A DNA stretch of 64,000 nt from CAVOJY01 sp963696405 (GCA_963696405.1 CAVOJY010000003.1:310001-374000); one strand, 5' to 3'. Shown: positions 45,879-55,022, counted from the stretch's first letter. Notes: a model not told the origin generated them from the sequence alone. A program made the numbers and translations.

Positions 45879-48809
45879 ATGAGGGCGTTGATGTTCCGGC
45901 GAGGTGCTGTGCTGGTGGCAGTGGCTGCGCTGATGGTGGGGGTGCTCCCTGCCTCGCAGCCAATCGCGGCCACGGCCGGCGACGTCGGCTCGCTGAAGAT
46001 GTTCCAGGCGACCAAGTTCGACGCGCACTACGTGGCGCCTCGTGACGAGGCGATCGAGCAACTCTTGAAGGAGGAGAAGGTTCTCCTGCCGGGCGCCGAC
46101 GCGACGGCAACGGGGAGCGCCATCCGGGCGTTCAAGAGCGCCTGGTTCCAGCGCAACCCGACCACGCCGAGCCCGTTCAAGCTGGCGGCGCTGCTCAAGG
46201 GTGAGCTTTGGAACAAGCCGAAGGTGGCGGCGAGCCCGATCAAGAGCCTGGTCGTGCCCGTGGAATTCCCCAACGCCGATAGCTTCAACGACGAGTGCGG
46301 CGCCCCGGTCACGACCACCGGCCCTCTGCACAACCAGATGGCTCCTCCGGGTCCGCGGGACAACAACACCGTCTGGTACCAGGACGCCAACCCGTCGCTC
46401 TACAACGAGCTGTACTTCGGGGAAGGCCCGAATGCCGGCGTCATCATCCACCACCCGAACCTCGGCGACGTGGACCTGCGCGGCAACACGATGACGAACT
46501 ACTACCTCGAGCAGTCCGAGGGTGCCTTCAAGCCCGCCGGCTCGGTCTATCCCAAGTGGCTGCAGGCTGCCCATTCGGAGGGTTGGTACGGCGCCGATAG
46601 CTGCAACGGCGGCGAACCACAACGTCCGTGCCCAGGACCTGGTCAAGGAAGTGGTCGATGCCGTCGAGGCGGACAACCCCGCCTTCTCCTGGCAGAAGTA
46701 CGACGGCAACGCGGACGGCATCGTCGACAACTTCACGGTGATCCATGCGGGCATGGGCCAGGAGGCAGGCGGCGGGGCGGAAGGCGACTTCGCCATCTGG
46801 TCGCATGCGTCGCTTCTCGACTTCCCGACCGGCTACCTCGCCTGCGCGAAGGGATCCGCGGGGTGCCCCGACCGGGACGTCTTCGTGCGCGAGTACAGCA
46901 TGGATCCCGAGAACATCGACATCGGCGTGATCTCCGAGGAGTTCGGCCACGCCGCCTTCGGCCTGCCCGACCTGTACACCACCGACACGGACAGCTCGAT
47001 CTCGAACTGGGCCATCATGGAGTCCGGCTCGTGGAACGGGAAGCTCGGCGGGATGCAGCCGGCTCCGTTCCCCCTCTGGTTCAAGTACATCCTCGGTTGG
47101 GCCAAGCCGCTCGAGATCAACTACGACACCGGGCTCAGCATCGCGAAGGTCGGCCAGCTCTCTCTGCGCCCGGCCGGTACACAGTCGGGTATCAAGATCA
47201 ACCTGCCCGACAAGACCGTCGAAGTCCCGAACCCGCTGGGGACCGGCCAGGCCTGGTGGTCCGCCGTGGGCGACCTCCTGAGCAACACCATCACGCACCA
47301 GTTCGACCTGACCGGCACCACCGCGCCCGTCTTCTCGTTCGCCAGTTCCTGGAGCATCGAGGAGGACTGGGACTACGGCTACGTCGAGGTGTCGGCCGAC
47401 GGCGGCGCGACGTGGGCGATCCTCCAGGACATGGATGGCGTCCTGCCGGAACACCAACCCCAACGGCAACAACGCAGGGCTGGGGCCTGACCGGTGAGGG
47501 CGACGGCACGCTTCGTTTCGACCTCGCTGCCTTCGTCGGCCAGAACGTCCTTGTGCGCCTGCGCTACTCGACCGACCTGGCAGCCCAGTGGGCCGGCTGG
47601 TGGGCCGATGACTTCGCGCTGACAGACGGCGCGACCACGCTGTTCTCGGATAACGTGGAAGCGGGCGCCGACGGCTGGACGGCAAACGGCTGGCAGCTCG
47701 TGCCCAAGTCGGAGGTCTATCCGCGCTACTACCTGGCCGAATGGCGCAACATGAGCGGCTTCGACCGGGGCCTGAAGTACCCCTACCAGACCGTCTACTA
47801 CGACGAGGACGAGTGGGAAGTCGATCGCGCGCCCTACACCGTGCCGGGCATGCTGCTCTACTTCCGCGACAGCTCGTACAAGTTCGACTACACGCTGTAC
47901 GACTCCCTGTACGACCCGCCGAGTTACGGTCCGAAGCACGGCCTGATCGTGGTGGACAGCCACTCGTTCCCGTACATGTGGAGCAACTACACGTACTCGA
48001 GCGGACAGAACGTCCGCCTGTCGCGTCGTGTCCAGACCGGGAACTCGACGTTCACGCTCCAGAGCACGACGCCGTTCACCATGCGCCTGGGGTACGACCC
48101 GGCGACGGGCGAGTACCAGCCGGCTCCCCTGGAGACGAAGACGTTCGGTCCGCTGCCGGCGGTGAGCCAGTTCCACGATTCGATGGGCTACTACCCCGGT
48201 TTGTGGTACCCCGGATATGGTTCGGCCCTCTACTTCTGGGATACGGCAGCCAGCACCGCGATCCCCGCCAAGGGCAACTACACCACGCGGATCACCTGGC
48301 CGGACAACAGCCCGCTGACCGACCTGTACGGCTATGACATGGGGGACACGATCCTCGGCTCGGGCAACCCGGGCGATGACGGCGTCCAGTACGGCCTCCA
48401 CCTTGCCGTCACCGGCAAGGCCATTGACGGTAGCTGGGGCCAGATCAGCGTCTGGAACTCGTCGGCGCTGCTGGATCTCGGCAAGAAGGTGAGTGGCAGC
48501 GCGGCGTCCGGCGGGACGCTCACCTACACCCTGTCCATCCGGAACCTGACGCCGGTGGCGCAGTCATTCGTGCTCGACGATCCGATCCCGGCGAACACGA
48601 CGTACCTCATGGGACCCGGGTACAACCGACCGTCGAACAGCATCCATGTCGAGGGCAAGGTTGCCCCCTTCATGACCAACTTCGTTGTGGTCTCGGTGAA
48701 GGTGAAGCCGTACACGCCGCCCGGCACGGTCATCACCAACACCGCCACCCTGCGCGACGGCGCGCTGGGCGACCAGGCAACCGTGGTCTCGACCGTTCCC
48801 AAGCGCTGA
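45879..48809 (+). CDS. Secreted M6 (immune inhibitor A)-like protein with DUF11 tail (frameshifted)
   Basis: A signal peptide (MRALMFRRGAVLVAVAALMV and following, ending near ATAGD) shows export. The M6-type region has WQKYDGNADGIVDNF, IHAGMGQEAGGG, then EEFGHAAFGLPDLY and SNWAIMESGSWNG. The usual HExxH motif reads EEFGH, so the first zinc-ligand His is Glu (46,936-46,950). Galactose-binding-like segments follow (SFASSWSIEEDWDYGYVEVS and ADDFALTDGATTLFSDNVE). The last ~110 residues are a DUF11-type beta domain. The frame moves three times, each by one extra base: near 46,613, 47,443 and 47,481. Corrected length is about 975 aa. Without the first His, protease activity is uncertain. Confidence 0.8.
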   Translation: MRALMFRRGAVLVAVAALMVGVLPASQPIAATAGDVGSLKMFQATKFDAHYVAPRDEAIEQLLKEEKVLLPGADATATGSAIRAFKSAWFQRNPTTPSPFKLAALLKGELWNKPKVAASPIKSLVVPVEFPNADSFNDECGAPVTTTGPLHNQMAPPGPRDNNTVWYQDANPSLYNELYFGEGPNAGVIIHHPNLGDVDLRGNTMTNYYLEQSEGAFKPAGSVYPKWLQAAHSEGWYGADSCNGGEPQRPCPGPGQGSGRCRRGGQPRLLLAEVRRQRGRHRRQLHGDPCGHGPGGRRRGGRRLRHLVACVASRLPDRLPRLREGIRGVPRPGRLRARVQHGSREHRHRRDLRGVRPRRLRPARPVHHRHGQLDLELGHHGVRLVEREARRDAAGSVPPLVQVHPRLGQAARDQLRHRAQHREGRPALSAPGRYTVGYQDQPARQDRRSPEPAGDRPGLVVRRGRPPEQHHHAPVRPDRHHRARLLVRQFLEHRGGLGLRLRRGVGRRRRDVGDPPGHGWRPAGTPTPTATTQGWGLTGEGDGTLRFDLAAFVGQNVLVRLRYSTDLAAQWAGWWADDFALTDGATTLFSDNVEAGADGWTANGWQLVPKSEVYPRYYLAEWRNMSGFDRGLKYPYQTVYYDEDEWEVDRAPYTVPGMLLYFRDSSYKFDYTLYDSLYDPPSYGPKHGLIVVDSHSFPYMWSNYTYSSGQNVRLSRRVQTGNSTFTLQSTTPFTMRLGYDPATGEYQPAPLETKTFGPLPAVSQFHDSMGYYPGLWYPGYGSALYFWDTAASTAIPAKGNYTTRITWPDNSPLTDLYGYDMGDTILGSGNPGDDGVQYGLHLAVTGKAIDGSWGQISVWNSSALLDLGKKVSGSAASGGTLTYTLSIRNLTPVAQSFVLDDPIPANTTYLMGPGYNRPSNSIHVEGKVAPFMTNFVVVSVKVKPYTPPGTVITNTATLRDGALGDQATVVSTVPKR

Positions 48810-48820
48810 TCGGACCGCGC

Positions 48821-48859
48821 GGTCGGTCTGGCCCGCTGGCGGCGCGGGCCAGACCGACC
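48821..48859. terminator. 16-bp perfect hairpin after the M6-like gene
   Basis: The inverted repeat GGTCGGTCTGGCCCGC and its exact complement flank a seven-base loop, 12 bases after the stop. There is no T-tract. It lies between converging genes and is likely a bidirectional terminator. Confidence 0.65.
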
Positions 48860-48878
48860 CACCATTGAGCAGCCGTTA

Positions 48879-49010
48879 CTACGCTTGCCTGCCCCCGAGC
48901 CTGTTGCGGAACCAGTCGGGCGCTGTCTTCCTGCCCGTGAGCAGGTAGACCGCGACGGCCAGGACCGCTACCGCGGCAACGATGGCCACCAGGCGAACGA
49001 TGCGTTGCAC
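48879..49010 (-). CDS. Small membrane protein, 43 aa
   Basis: A single membrane helix (IVRLVAIVAAVAVLAVAVYLL) is followed by a short polar tail with TGRKTAPDWFRNRLGGRQA. The GTG at 49010 is preceded by GGAGGACAAGGGAC, a good ribosome-binding region. It has the look of a real small membrane protein. No family recognised. It is convergent with the M6-like gene, and the tRNA-Ser gene lies on the other side. Confidence 0.55.
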   Translation of the reverse strand: MQRIVRLVAIVAAVAVLAVAVYLLTGRKTAPDWFRNRLGGRQA

Positions 49011-49154
49011 GTCCCTTGTCCTCCAGGCGTCGAACAGATGCAGACGGCCCGCACGGCTTGGCCGGCCCTGGATCCGCACGCCTATTGTCAACCCGTCGCG
49101 CAGGGCCCGGTGAGGCTGCTGGGAGTTGGAGGCCGCCTATACTCGATCGGCCGC

Positions 49155-49581
<427 letters not shown>

Positions 49582-49878
49582 CTACGACGCGTTCGAGCCC
49601 CAGATGACCTCGCCGTCGTGCCATTCGGGGTCGCTCTCGAGGAACCCGCGCATCACCGCGTATTCGCGACCCTGGGCCGGATCGTCCGCATTGCGCGTGT
49701 AGCTGTCACGGTCTGCGAAGAGGACCGCCAGCATGAGCACGTTCGGTTTCTCGTCCAGCCGGTAGAGGTAGGTAGCCACGAATCCGGGCACCTCGCGGGA
49801 CCCGATTGCCGCCATGGCATCTTGCAGCTGCTTCTCCGCGCCGGGCTTGACCTGAAGGCGGGCGATCGTTCCGTACAT
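49582..49878 (-). CDS. ABM-domain (antibiotic biosynthesis monooxygenase-like) protein
   Basis: A 98-aa protein with the ferredoxin-like pattern of the ABM family: YGTIARLQVKPGAEKQLQDAM, then a strand pair with FVATYLYRLDEKPNVLMLAVLFADRDSYTRNAD, ending in the helix-strand MRGFLESDPEW. The start ATG at 49878 is preceded by AAGGAG at six bases; a second ATG six bases earlier lies too close to the site. Such proteins are small cofactor-free or haem-related oxygenases or simple stress proteins. The substrate is not inferable. Confidence 0.75.
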   Translation of the reverse strand: MYGTIARLQVKPGAEKQLQDAMAAIGSREVPGFVATYLYRLDEKPNVLMLAVLFADRDSYTRNADDPAQGREYAVMRGFLESDPEWHDGEVIWGSNAS

Positions 49879-49943
49879 GGTCATCTCCTTGAGGGTGTGT
49901 CGACGGCTGGGCCGGTGGGTGTCCCGCGCGTCGCCGGCGGGCA

Positions 49944-50150
49944 TCAGGCCCCGACGAGCCGGACGAAGTGGTAGGCAATGGTGTGCCCGCCGAAGGTCAG
50001 CGGGATCATGTCCGTTTCCAGCTGCAGCACCGACCCGTTGCGATGGAGCCCGCGGAAACGGAAGGTTGCCGGGAACGCTGCGTGTTGACCCGAAGAGGCG
50101 AGCATCAGCACTGTGGCGTACATCATTTTAATTGTTGTTCGCTTCAACAT
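49944..50150 (-). CDS. Chimeric frame: low-GC start joined to a PAS-like C-terminus
   Basis: Reading leftward, the frame begins with a good ribosome-binding site (AGGAGG) and ATG at 50,150, coding MLKRTTIKMMYA in AT-rich DNA. Then, near 50,115, composition changes to high GC and the frame continues as SGQHAAFPATFRFRGLHRNG and onward to HFVRLVGA, which resembles the end of a PAS domain (arginine before HRxGS, then a beta strand). The PAS gene has lost its start, and the low-GC gene has lost its body. Frame continuity could be chance. This is the join of the two pieces of the window. Confidence 0.6.
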   Translation of the reverse strand: MLKRTTIKMMYATVLMLASSGQHAAFPATFRFRGLHRNGSVLQLETDMIPLTFGGHTIAYHFVRLVGA

Positions 50151-50221
50151 GATTCCTCCTGATTTGTGTACGTGTTATGTTTCAACTGTGTACCACTATA
50201 AAGGACTCGCAGGCCGAGTCT

Positions 50222-50235
50222 TTGACTTAAGTCAA
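50222..50235. promoter_or_regulatory. FNR/CRP-family palindrome
   Basis: TTGACTTAAGTCAA is a perfect palindrome of the TTGAN-N4-NTCAA type bound by FNR, DNR, NnrR and HcpR regulators. It lies about 72 bases before the ATG of the truncated low-GC gene, on its upstream side. A GACTCG-N5-CGAGTC hairpin lies beside it. The regulator is not identified. Confidence 0.5.
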
Positions 50236-50335
50236 GAAAAACACTTTTTTTCAAGGATTGTCAGCATGAATTGCCTAAAATAAATATATCTATATATCTT
50301 AAAATAAACTGCATTTTCCCAGAGAAAGTTAGCAG

Positions 50336-50367
50336 CATACCATATCTTGTATCCCTGCTTGGCTGCC
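50336..50367 (+). repeat. 32-bp repeat next to element copy 1
   Basis: This 32-bp sequence (CATACCATATCTTGTATCCC and twelve more bases) precedes the inverted-repeat element. It recurs with one mismatch at 51,948-51,979 before copy 2 but not before copy 3. The two 32-bp copies extend the repeated unit to about 160 bp in those two cases. Confidence 0.75.
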
Positions 50368-50500
50368 AAAAGTCCACACTACGGCTCTCTAACTGGCCTG
50401 GATAAATAAAAACCGTAAAAATTCAATGCTACCAACCCTATCATGGAATAAATCTGGTGTTGTACTGCGGTCAAGACGATGACACGTAAAGTGGAGTTTT
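50368..50500 (+). mobile_element. MITE-like element, copy 1
   Basis: Starts with AAAAGTCCACACTACG and ends with the near complement CGTAAAGTGGAGTTTT. It is 133 bp long and diverged from copies 2 and 3 (about 128 bp). No transposase or long open frame is inside. The internal core (GCTCTCTA, TCAATGCTACCAACCC) matches the other copies, which fits a miniature inverted-repeat transposable element. No target-site duplication is evident. Confidence 0.6.
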
Positions 50501-50595
50501 ACTAAAGCAATTTTCATTCTTTCCTTATCGAAGGGGCTTTGAAAACTTTTAGAATCGTGCTATTCGTCTTTATTGAAAATTCAGAGGTTCACTCA

Positions 50596-50868
50596 ATGAA
50601 AACACATTTTTTCCCCTTTGTCAGCGATGTCGCAAAAATTAAAGAACTTGATTTGCCAACGCCTGAGACTATATTGCAGCTTTTGTTCGTGCTGTCCGAA
50701 CAATACGGGAAAGAGATGAAAACCCTATTACTCACTGAAGACAACAGGCTGCATCCGGATATGATAGTCCTACTTAATGGTAGACATATTGAGTTTGTTA
50801 ATGCCGAAGAATCAAAACTTGTCGATGAAGATACAGTCAGTTTCTTCTCGCGTATTGCTGGAGGTTAA
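50596..50868 (+). CDS. MoaD/ThiS-family ubiquitin-like protein
   Basis: A 90-aa beta-grasp protein ending in RIAGG, the C-terminal diglycine through which MoaD/ThiS proteins are thiocarboxylated. The segment PDMIVLLNGRHIEFVNAEESKLVDEDTVSFFSRIAGG has the family's strand order (written here in two parts: PDMIVLLNGRHIEF and EDTVSFFSRIAGG). The ATG at 50596 follows GAGG; a TTG at 50539 would add a doubtful leader. No MoaE, MoeB or ThiF partner is in the window. It lies between element copies 1 and 2, 116 bases before the oxidoreductase gene. Confidence 0.75.
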   Translation: MKTHFFPFVSDVAKIKELDLPTPETILQLLFVLSEQYGKEMKTLLLTEDNRLHPDMIVLLNGRHIEFVNAEESKLVDEDTVSFFSRIAGG

Positions 50869-50984
50869 TCTCAAATCGTTAAAAATACATGGGGGTTCTT
50901 GCAAGACTCGTTAGAGTGGTTAGGAAAATATTAGACACATTCAATAATAGTAGACATCGACATATTTCATCAGGAGAAAACGCC

Positions 50985-51863
50985 ATGATCCTTTATGTGG
51001 GAGCAACAGGCCATCTGGGCAGCGCAACGGTGCGTAAGCTCGCACAAAGCGGGAAAAAGATCAGGTGCCTGGTGCGGCAGAGCTCGGATATGATCGGGCT
51101 TGAGTCGACGGGCGCGGAGATCGTCAGGGGCGATTTACGAGATCATGCGTCGGTCAGAGAGGCACTGGACGGTGTCGATACGGTTATCAGCAGCTTTGCC
51201 ACCAATATCGCAAAGGAGCGGAGTGTCGCTGCCCTCTGGGCCAATGACTATGAGGGCAATCTTGCGCTCATTCGCCTGTCGCGAGAGGCGGGCGTGAGGA
51301 AGTTTATTTTTGTGAGTTACTGGGGCCTTGCCAAGTTCGGCGATTTCGAGCACGGGAAAATAAAGAAAATGGTGGAGGACCTGCTGACGGTCAGCGGCCT
51401 TGACTATACGGTCTTCAGGGTAACCACGCTTGCCACGGACATGTCGGAGCTTCTGGGGCGCACGCTGCAGCGGAAGGGCCGGGTCCCTCTGCTCATGAAG
51501 CCCTCTGAAAAGATCAGGCCCATACTGCTTGAAGACCTGGCCTGGTGCATGGCCGATGCCATCGACAACCCCAAAGCTTCCCGCAGGATCATCGAGGCGG
51601 CGGGAGAAGAGGAGTACGATTTCCGCAGCTTCGAACAGCTCTTCTGCCGGGCTCTGGGTAAAAAAGTCCGCTTCATTTTCTTGCCCCTGCCGCTTGCAAG
51701 GTTTGCTGCTTCATGCATCGATTTCGCGACCGGCAACCGGTATAATGCCCGGGGTATTCTCTCGGCCTTCACCGGCGGCAGCACCTGCGATATTACCGGT
51801 ATGAAATCGGTTTTTGATGTTGCGGCAGGGCAGCTTCGCCCGGTACCTGGAGGATTTTTTTAA
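50985..51863 (+). CDS. NmrA-like atypical short-chain dehydrogenase/reductase
   Basis: The dinucleotide-binding motif GATGHLG lies at residues 6-12 after a single strand (MILYV). VRGDLRD and the VSYW segment follow, and the later part (RPILLEDLAWCMADAID) is typical of NmrA-like or complex-I-assembly-like SDR proteins, which often lack the catalytic Tyr. The ATG at 50985 follows AGGAG at a good distance; an earlier TTG/ATG frame from 50889 adds a basic leader that looks non-coding. 292 aa. GC content (~52%) is clearly higher than that of the flanks. It is flanked by elements 1 and 2. Confidence 0.8.
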   Translation: MILYVGATGHLGSATVRKLAQSGKKIRCLVRQSSDMIGLESTGAEIVRGDLRDHASVREALDGVDTVISSFATNIAKERSVAALWANDYEGNLALIRLSREAGVRKFIFVSYWGLAKFGDFEHGKIKKMVEDLLTVSGLDYTVFRVTTLATDMSELLGRTLQRKGRVPLLMKPSEKIRPILLEDLAWCMADAIDNPKASRRIIEAAGEEEYDFRSFEQLFCRALGKKVRFIFLPLPLARFAASCIDFATGNRYNARGILSAFTGGSTCDITGMKSVFDVAAGQLRPVPGGFF

Positions 51864-51947
51864 AGACGCAAGGGAGCAGGAGAGGGGTTGAGTTTATTTA
51901 ATGTGTCAGTTTTCAAGTGAACCTTGATCAGGCCAAGATTGATAGGT

Positions 51948-51979
51948 CATACCATATCTTGTATCCCTGCTTGGCCGCC
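51948..51979 (+). repeat. 32-bp repeat next to element copy 2
   Basis: Second copy of the repeat at 50,336-50,367, with one mismatch (C for T near its end). It lies directly before element copy 2, in the same orientation. Confidence 0.75.
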
Positions 51980-52107
51980 AAAACTCCACACTACGGCTCT
52001 CTACCTGGCCAAATGAAATTCTCTAAAATTCAACATTACCAAACCTATCACGCAATAAATCCGGCTTCGTTCTGTCGTTTAGCAACTATCACGTAGTGTA
52101 AATTTTT
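51980..52107 (+). mobile_element. MITE-like element, copy 2
   Basis: 128 bp from AAAACTCCACACTACG to CGTAGTGTAAATTTTT. The interior is almost the same as copy 3 (ACCTGGCCAAATGAAATTCT, then CACGCAATAAATCCGG), so the two are recent relatives. Its right inverted repeat is decayed. No coding capacity. Confidence 0.7.
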
Positions 52108-52215
52108 TCAGATTTACCTATTTCGGTCAAATCCGAATTAGAGCAAGCCTGTATTTAATGACCCAGTACCTGATTAAAATTTTTCGGTATGTGAAAGCAT
52201 CTTGAGGGAGGAGCG

Positions 52216-52258
52216 AGTGCAGGAAGCATGAAAGGGGGAGTAACATACTCCCTGCACT
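52216..52258. other. Nested hairpin in the gap before element copy 3
   Basis: A perfect GGGAGTA-ACA-TACTCCC stem-loop (52,236-52,252) is enclosed by AGTGCAGG and CCTGCACT arms. It lies in a 619-base gap (52,108-52,726) with no supported gene. It could be a terminator-like or RNA-level structure. The gap also holds element copy 3. Confidence 0.4.
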
Positions 52259-52380
52259 GCTATGAAGAGCTTTATATTTCTTTCTATAAACCGTTCAGGA
52301 AGCCTTTTGTTTCATTTTTCTGATTCGTGCAAAATTTTCATGGAGGGGACAGGGGTGATGGCGAAATAATGAGCCTTCCC

Positions 52381-52508
52381 AAAAGTCAACACTACGGCTC
52401 TCTACCTGGGCAAATGAAATTCTCTAAAATTCAACATTACCAAACCTATCATGCAATAAATCCGGCGCTGTACTGTCATTTAGCAACTATCACGTAGTGT
52501 GGACTTTT
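52381..52508 (+). mobile_element. MITE-like element, copy 3
   Basis: 128 bp from AAAAGTCAACACTACG to CGTAGTGTGGACTTTT; 15 of 16 terminal bases are complementary, the best preserved of the three. The same orientation as copies 1 and 2. There is no 32-bp flank here, which suggests that the true element is the 128-bp unit and that the 32-bp flank belongs to a different duplication. Confidence 0.75.
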
Positions 52509-52726
52509 TCTGATTTGTGTTGACCACAACATATAGAAAAAGCAGAGCCGTTATGACTCCGCTTTCTTTTGTTTCTGTAATTTTCTGTATTTTTATTTGT
52601 TAGCTCGTTGCGGATAATCATTGATAAAAACTGACGATCACTAGCATTGGTCTATTGGCATGCAATAAAATCAGGCCTGTTGTACGTCAAGGCAAACGCA
52701 GACGCATATTATTGACGGGCAAATCG

Positions 52727-54756
52727 TTACTGCTTTTTAATCAGCAGCGTATATGCTGTGTGCTTGTCAAGGCTGATGCTGATGCCGCTTATCAATTCAC
52801 TCCCACGATATGCCCGGCTTGTATTTTTTGCTGCATCGGTTACCACGTAATCCGCATCTTTTTCCACAGCAAACCATTCAGGCCACTCATTTACTCTCGG
52901 GTAATTAACGGCGCTGGTCAGTTGGTGACGAGGGTGATCAAAGTAAAGTTTCCCCCGCCATTCAAGTTCGCTTTCCAGGTGCAGGTAGAGCCCATCGGCG
53001 CTGCGGTATGCTCCCACGCGCACATCCTCCCTCCATGGTTTCAGATACGTTCCCTGAGTCTTAAAAAAGCCGTAGAGCAGCGAAGTGCGAATAAAATTAC
53101 CGTCTAGATAGTCCTTGTTTACTGAGCCATCAGGTTTTTGTATAGCGAAGAGCGAGCCTGCTTCTTCATCCATCCATCTGAAGGCGCTGGGTACGGGTAT
53201 TCTGTTGAGCAGGTAGAGGGCGCTTTCTATGCTGTCAACCTGCCCGTCCATCTCAAACTCTCTCTCCCAGGGGAAAAAGGAATAGCAGGTGGATATTCTC
53301 CAGAGTCCTTTTGACCTCCTGCCGGTATGTATGTATGGAAGGGTGCGCTATCCCCTTGTTCTCCAGCACCTGCGCCAATGCAAGGTAGGCGGCATACATA
53401 TATCCCCAGTTGTCGCAAAGGGGCCCCTTTCTCACCTGGAGCGGCTCTCCCTGCCGGTCAAGGGCATTGAACCAGAGCCCGTCCTTGTTCCTGCCCTTGG
53501 CCAGTAGCAGGTCCATCATGGTGAGCAGGGGCGGGATATAGGTGCTGCATCGCGGCCTCGAGGCCAGGCATTCAATGCAGGCAAGCTCTGCCAGCCCCGT
53601 GATAAGCTCATTGCCGTGGTCCCGCAGCCATACTTCATTTGTGGCGAAGTTTCCGGTTTTAAAATCCCACTGCTTGGGCGGAAGAAAGCCGCTGCGGGGC
53701 AGTATTTCAAGAAGGTACACATCCCCGAGTCCGCTCTGCCCACTCAAGATAGATTTTTTTGCCTGTGGCTGAATACAGGCGGCAGAGCCCCTGCAGGAGA
53801 TCCCCGTTCGGTTCGGCAAGATCGGAGGGGATCGCGCCGTAGGATGTTTGTACCGGAGCGACAGCCCAAATCCTGCTCATCAATTCTTCCATTCGATCAA
53901 GCCAGGGACCCCTGCCCAGCCTTTCGGTAATCGGGACAAGACCGTCTTTGATATACTCCGCGGCGCCGAAGATCTGCTCTTTGAGCCCTTCATCGATCAG
54001 CGTTCCGCTGCCCAGCAGCACTGTTTGCGGCAGGGCAAAGGGTTGAGAGAGAGACTTTTCTTTTTCAAGCGTTTCCAGCAGTTTCGCGTAAGCCTCGTCA
54101 TCGATAAAATGAGCTGCGATAATAAGAAAGGGGAAAAGATCTGCGGCCACATTGCGATAATCCCAGAACTTGATGTCTACATACACATATCCCGGGAACA
54201 GCCTGGTAGATGGATCCTGCTGCTGCATCCAGTAATCAAGCATTGCCTCCGCACGGTTCAAGGCCTCTGAAGCTAGCACACTGTTTATCTTTGCAGCCTC
54301 GGCAAAATTCTGCTCGCGCTCTGCATCTTCCAGCTCCTGCAAAACATAGTACCGCAGGGTTTTAAAGGTAAGGGGGCTTATTTTATGGGAGCGAAAACCC
54401 CTTTTGCTCATCCCGCGCATATCCTGTATATCTTCAAGTGTTGGGCGTGAACTATAGGAGAGCGACGGTGGCAATAGCTGTTGCATCCATGGGGTGAAAT
54501 AAAGACCACTGATAAGAACTATGAAACAGACGGGATGATAATTTTTTTGTGCTGCATCGGGAAACTTTTCAGGGTGGTTTATGACAGGCGATCTCTTTAA
54601 AAACAGACAGGAACTTGCTGTGGTGCAGTGATAAAAATATAAAATTAAGTCTTGTGTGTCAAGGCATATAGCGGCGCATGATATAATTCGGCGGTTTTGG
54701 CAATCCAGGGCAAACCATATAATGTTGTTGTATCTGTTGCCTTTAAGCTTACACAA
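52727..54756 (-). CDS. Secreted alpha-toroid-like protein (frameshifted)
   Basis: Three frames join into one protein of about 650 aa. The N-terminal hydrophobic stretch VCFIVLISGLYFTPW may be a signal or anchor. The middle is helical with aromatic motifs (FWDYRNVAADLFPFLIIAAHF, RLGRGPWLDRMEEL, NWGYMYAAYLALAQ), like an alpha/alpha-toroid enzyme such as a glycosidase or epimerase. The C-terminal part, with WEREFEMDGQVDSIESALYL and a beta-rich end (YLHLESELEWRGKLYFDHP), follows. One extra base near 53,737 and one near 53,255 separate the frames. The exact start is unresolved; 54,756 is the outer limit. Substrate unknown. Confidence 0.55.
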
Positions 54757-54908
54757 TAGTCTTGCCCCGGGGAGTTGGTCAACCGCCCCGCTTTTCCTAC
54801 GCCATGATTAATGCGGGCGTACTTTTAAGAAACAGGTCCTGGCCACAATGAATGGTCAGGCCCAGCTAAACTCAAAATGATTAAGCCACAGCCTCTCCGG
54901 TGATAAAA

Positions 54909-54936
54909 GGCAAAAGCCGTATGGCAAAAGCCGTAT
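54909..54936 (+). repeat. Two perfect 14-bp direct repeats upstream of a promoter
   Basis: GGCAAAAGCCGTAT occurs twice in tandem, each copy containing the dyad GGC-AAAA-GCC. The second copy ends at the -35 element of the promoter that follows, which is a usual place for an operator. Confidence 0.6.
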
Positions 54937-54964
54937 TGCCATAAAGAGCAGACTCCTGTATACT
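54936..54964 (+). promoter_or_regulatory. Sigma-70-like promoter for the kinase-fold genes
   Basis: TTGCCA (54,936-54,941) and TATACT (54,959-54,964) are 17 bases apart, near consensus. The ATG of the first kinase-fold gene is 59 bases downstream, after AAAGGAG. Confidence 0.6.
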
Positions 54965-55022
54965 CTTAATCTTTTTTAAATTGTGGATAAAGCGTCCGCG
55001 TTTCAAGTGAAAGGAGTCTCAC

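Noticed and set aside
50368..52508. Complete insertion sequence
   Set aside because: The three elements are ~130 bp with no transposase frame between their ends.
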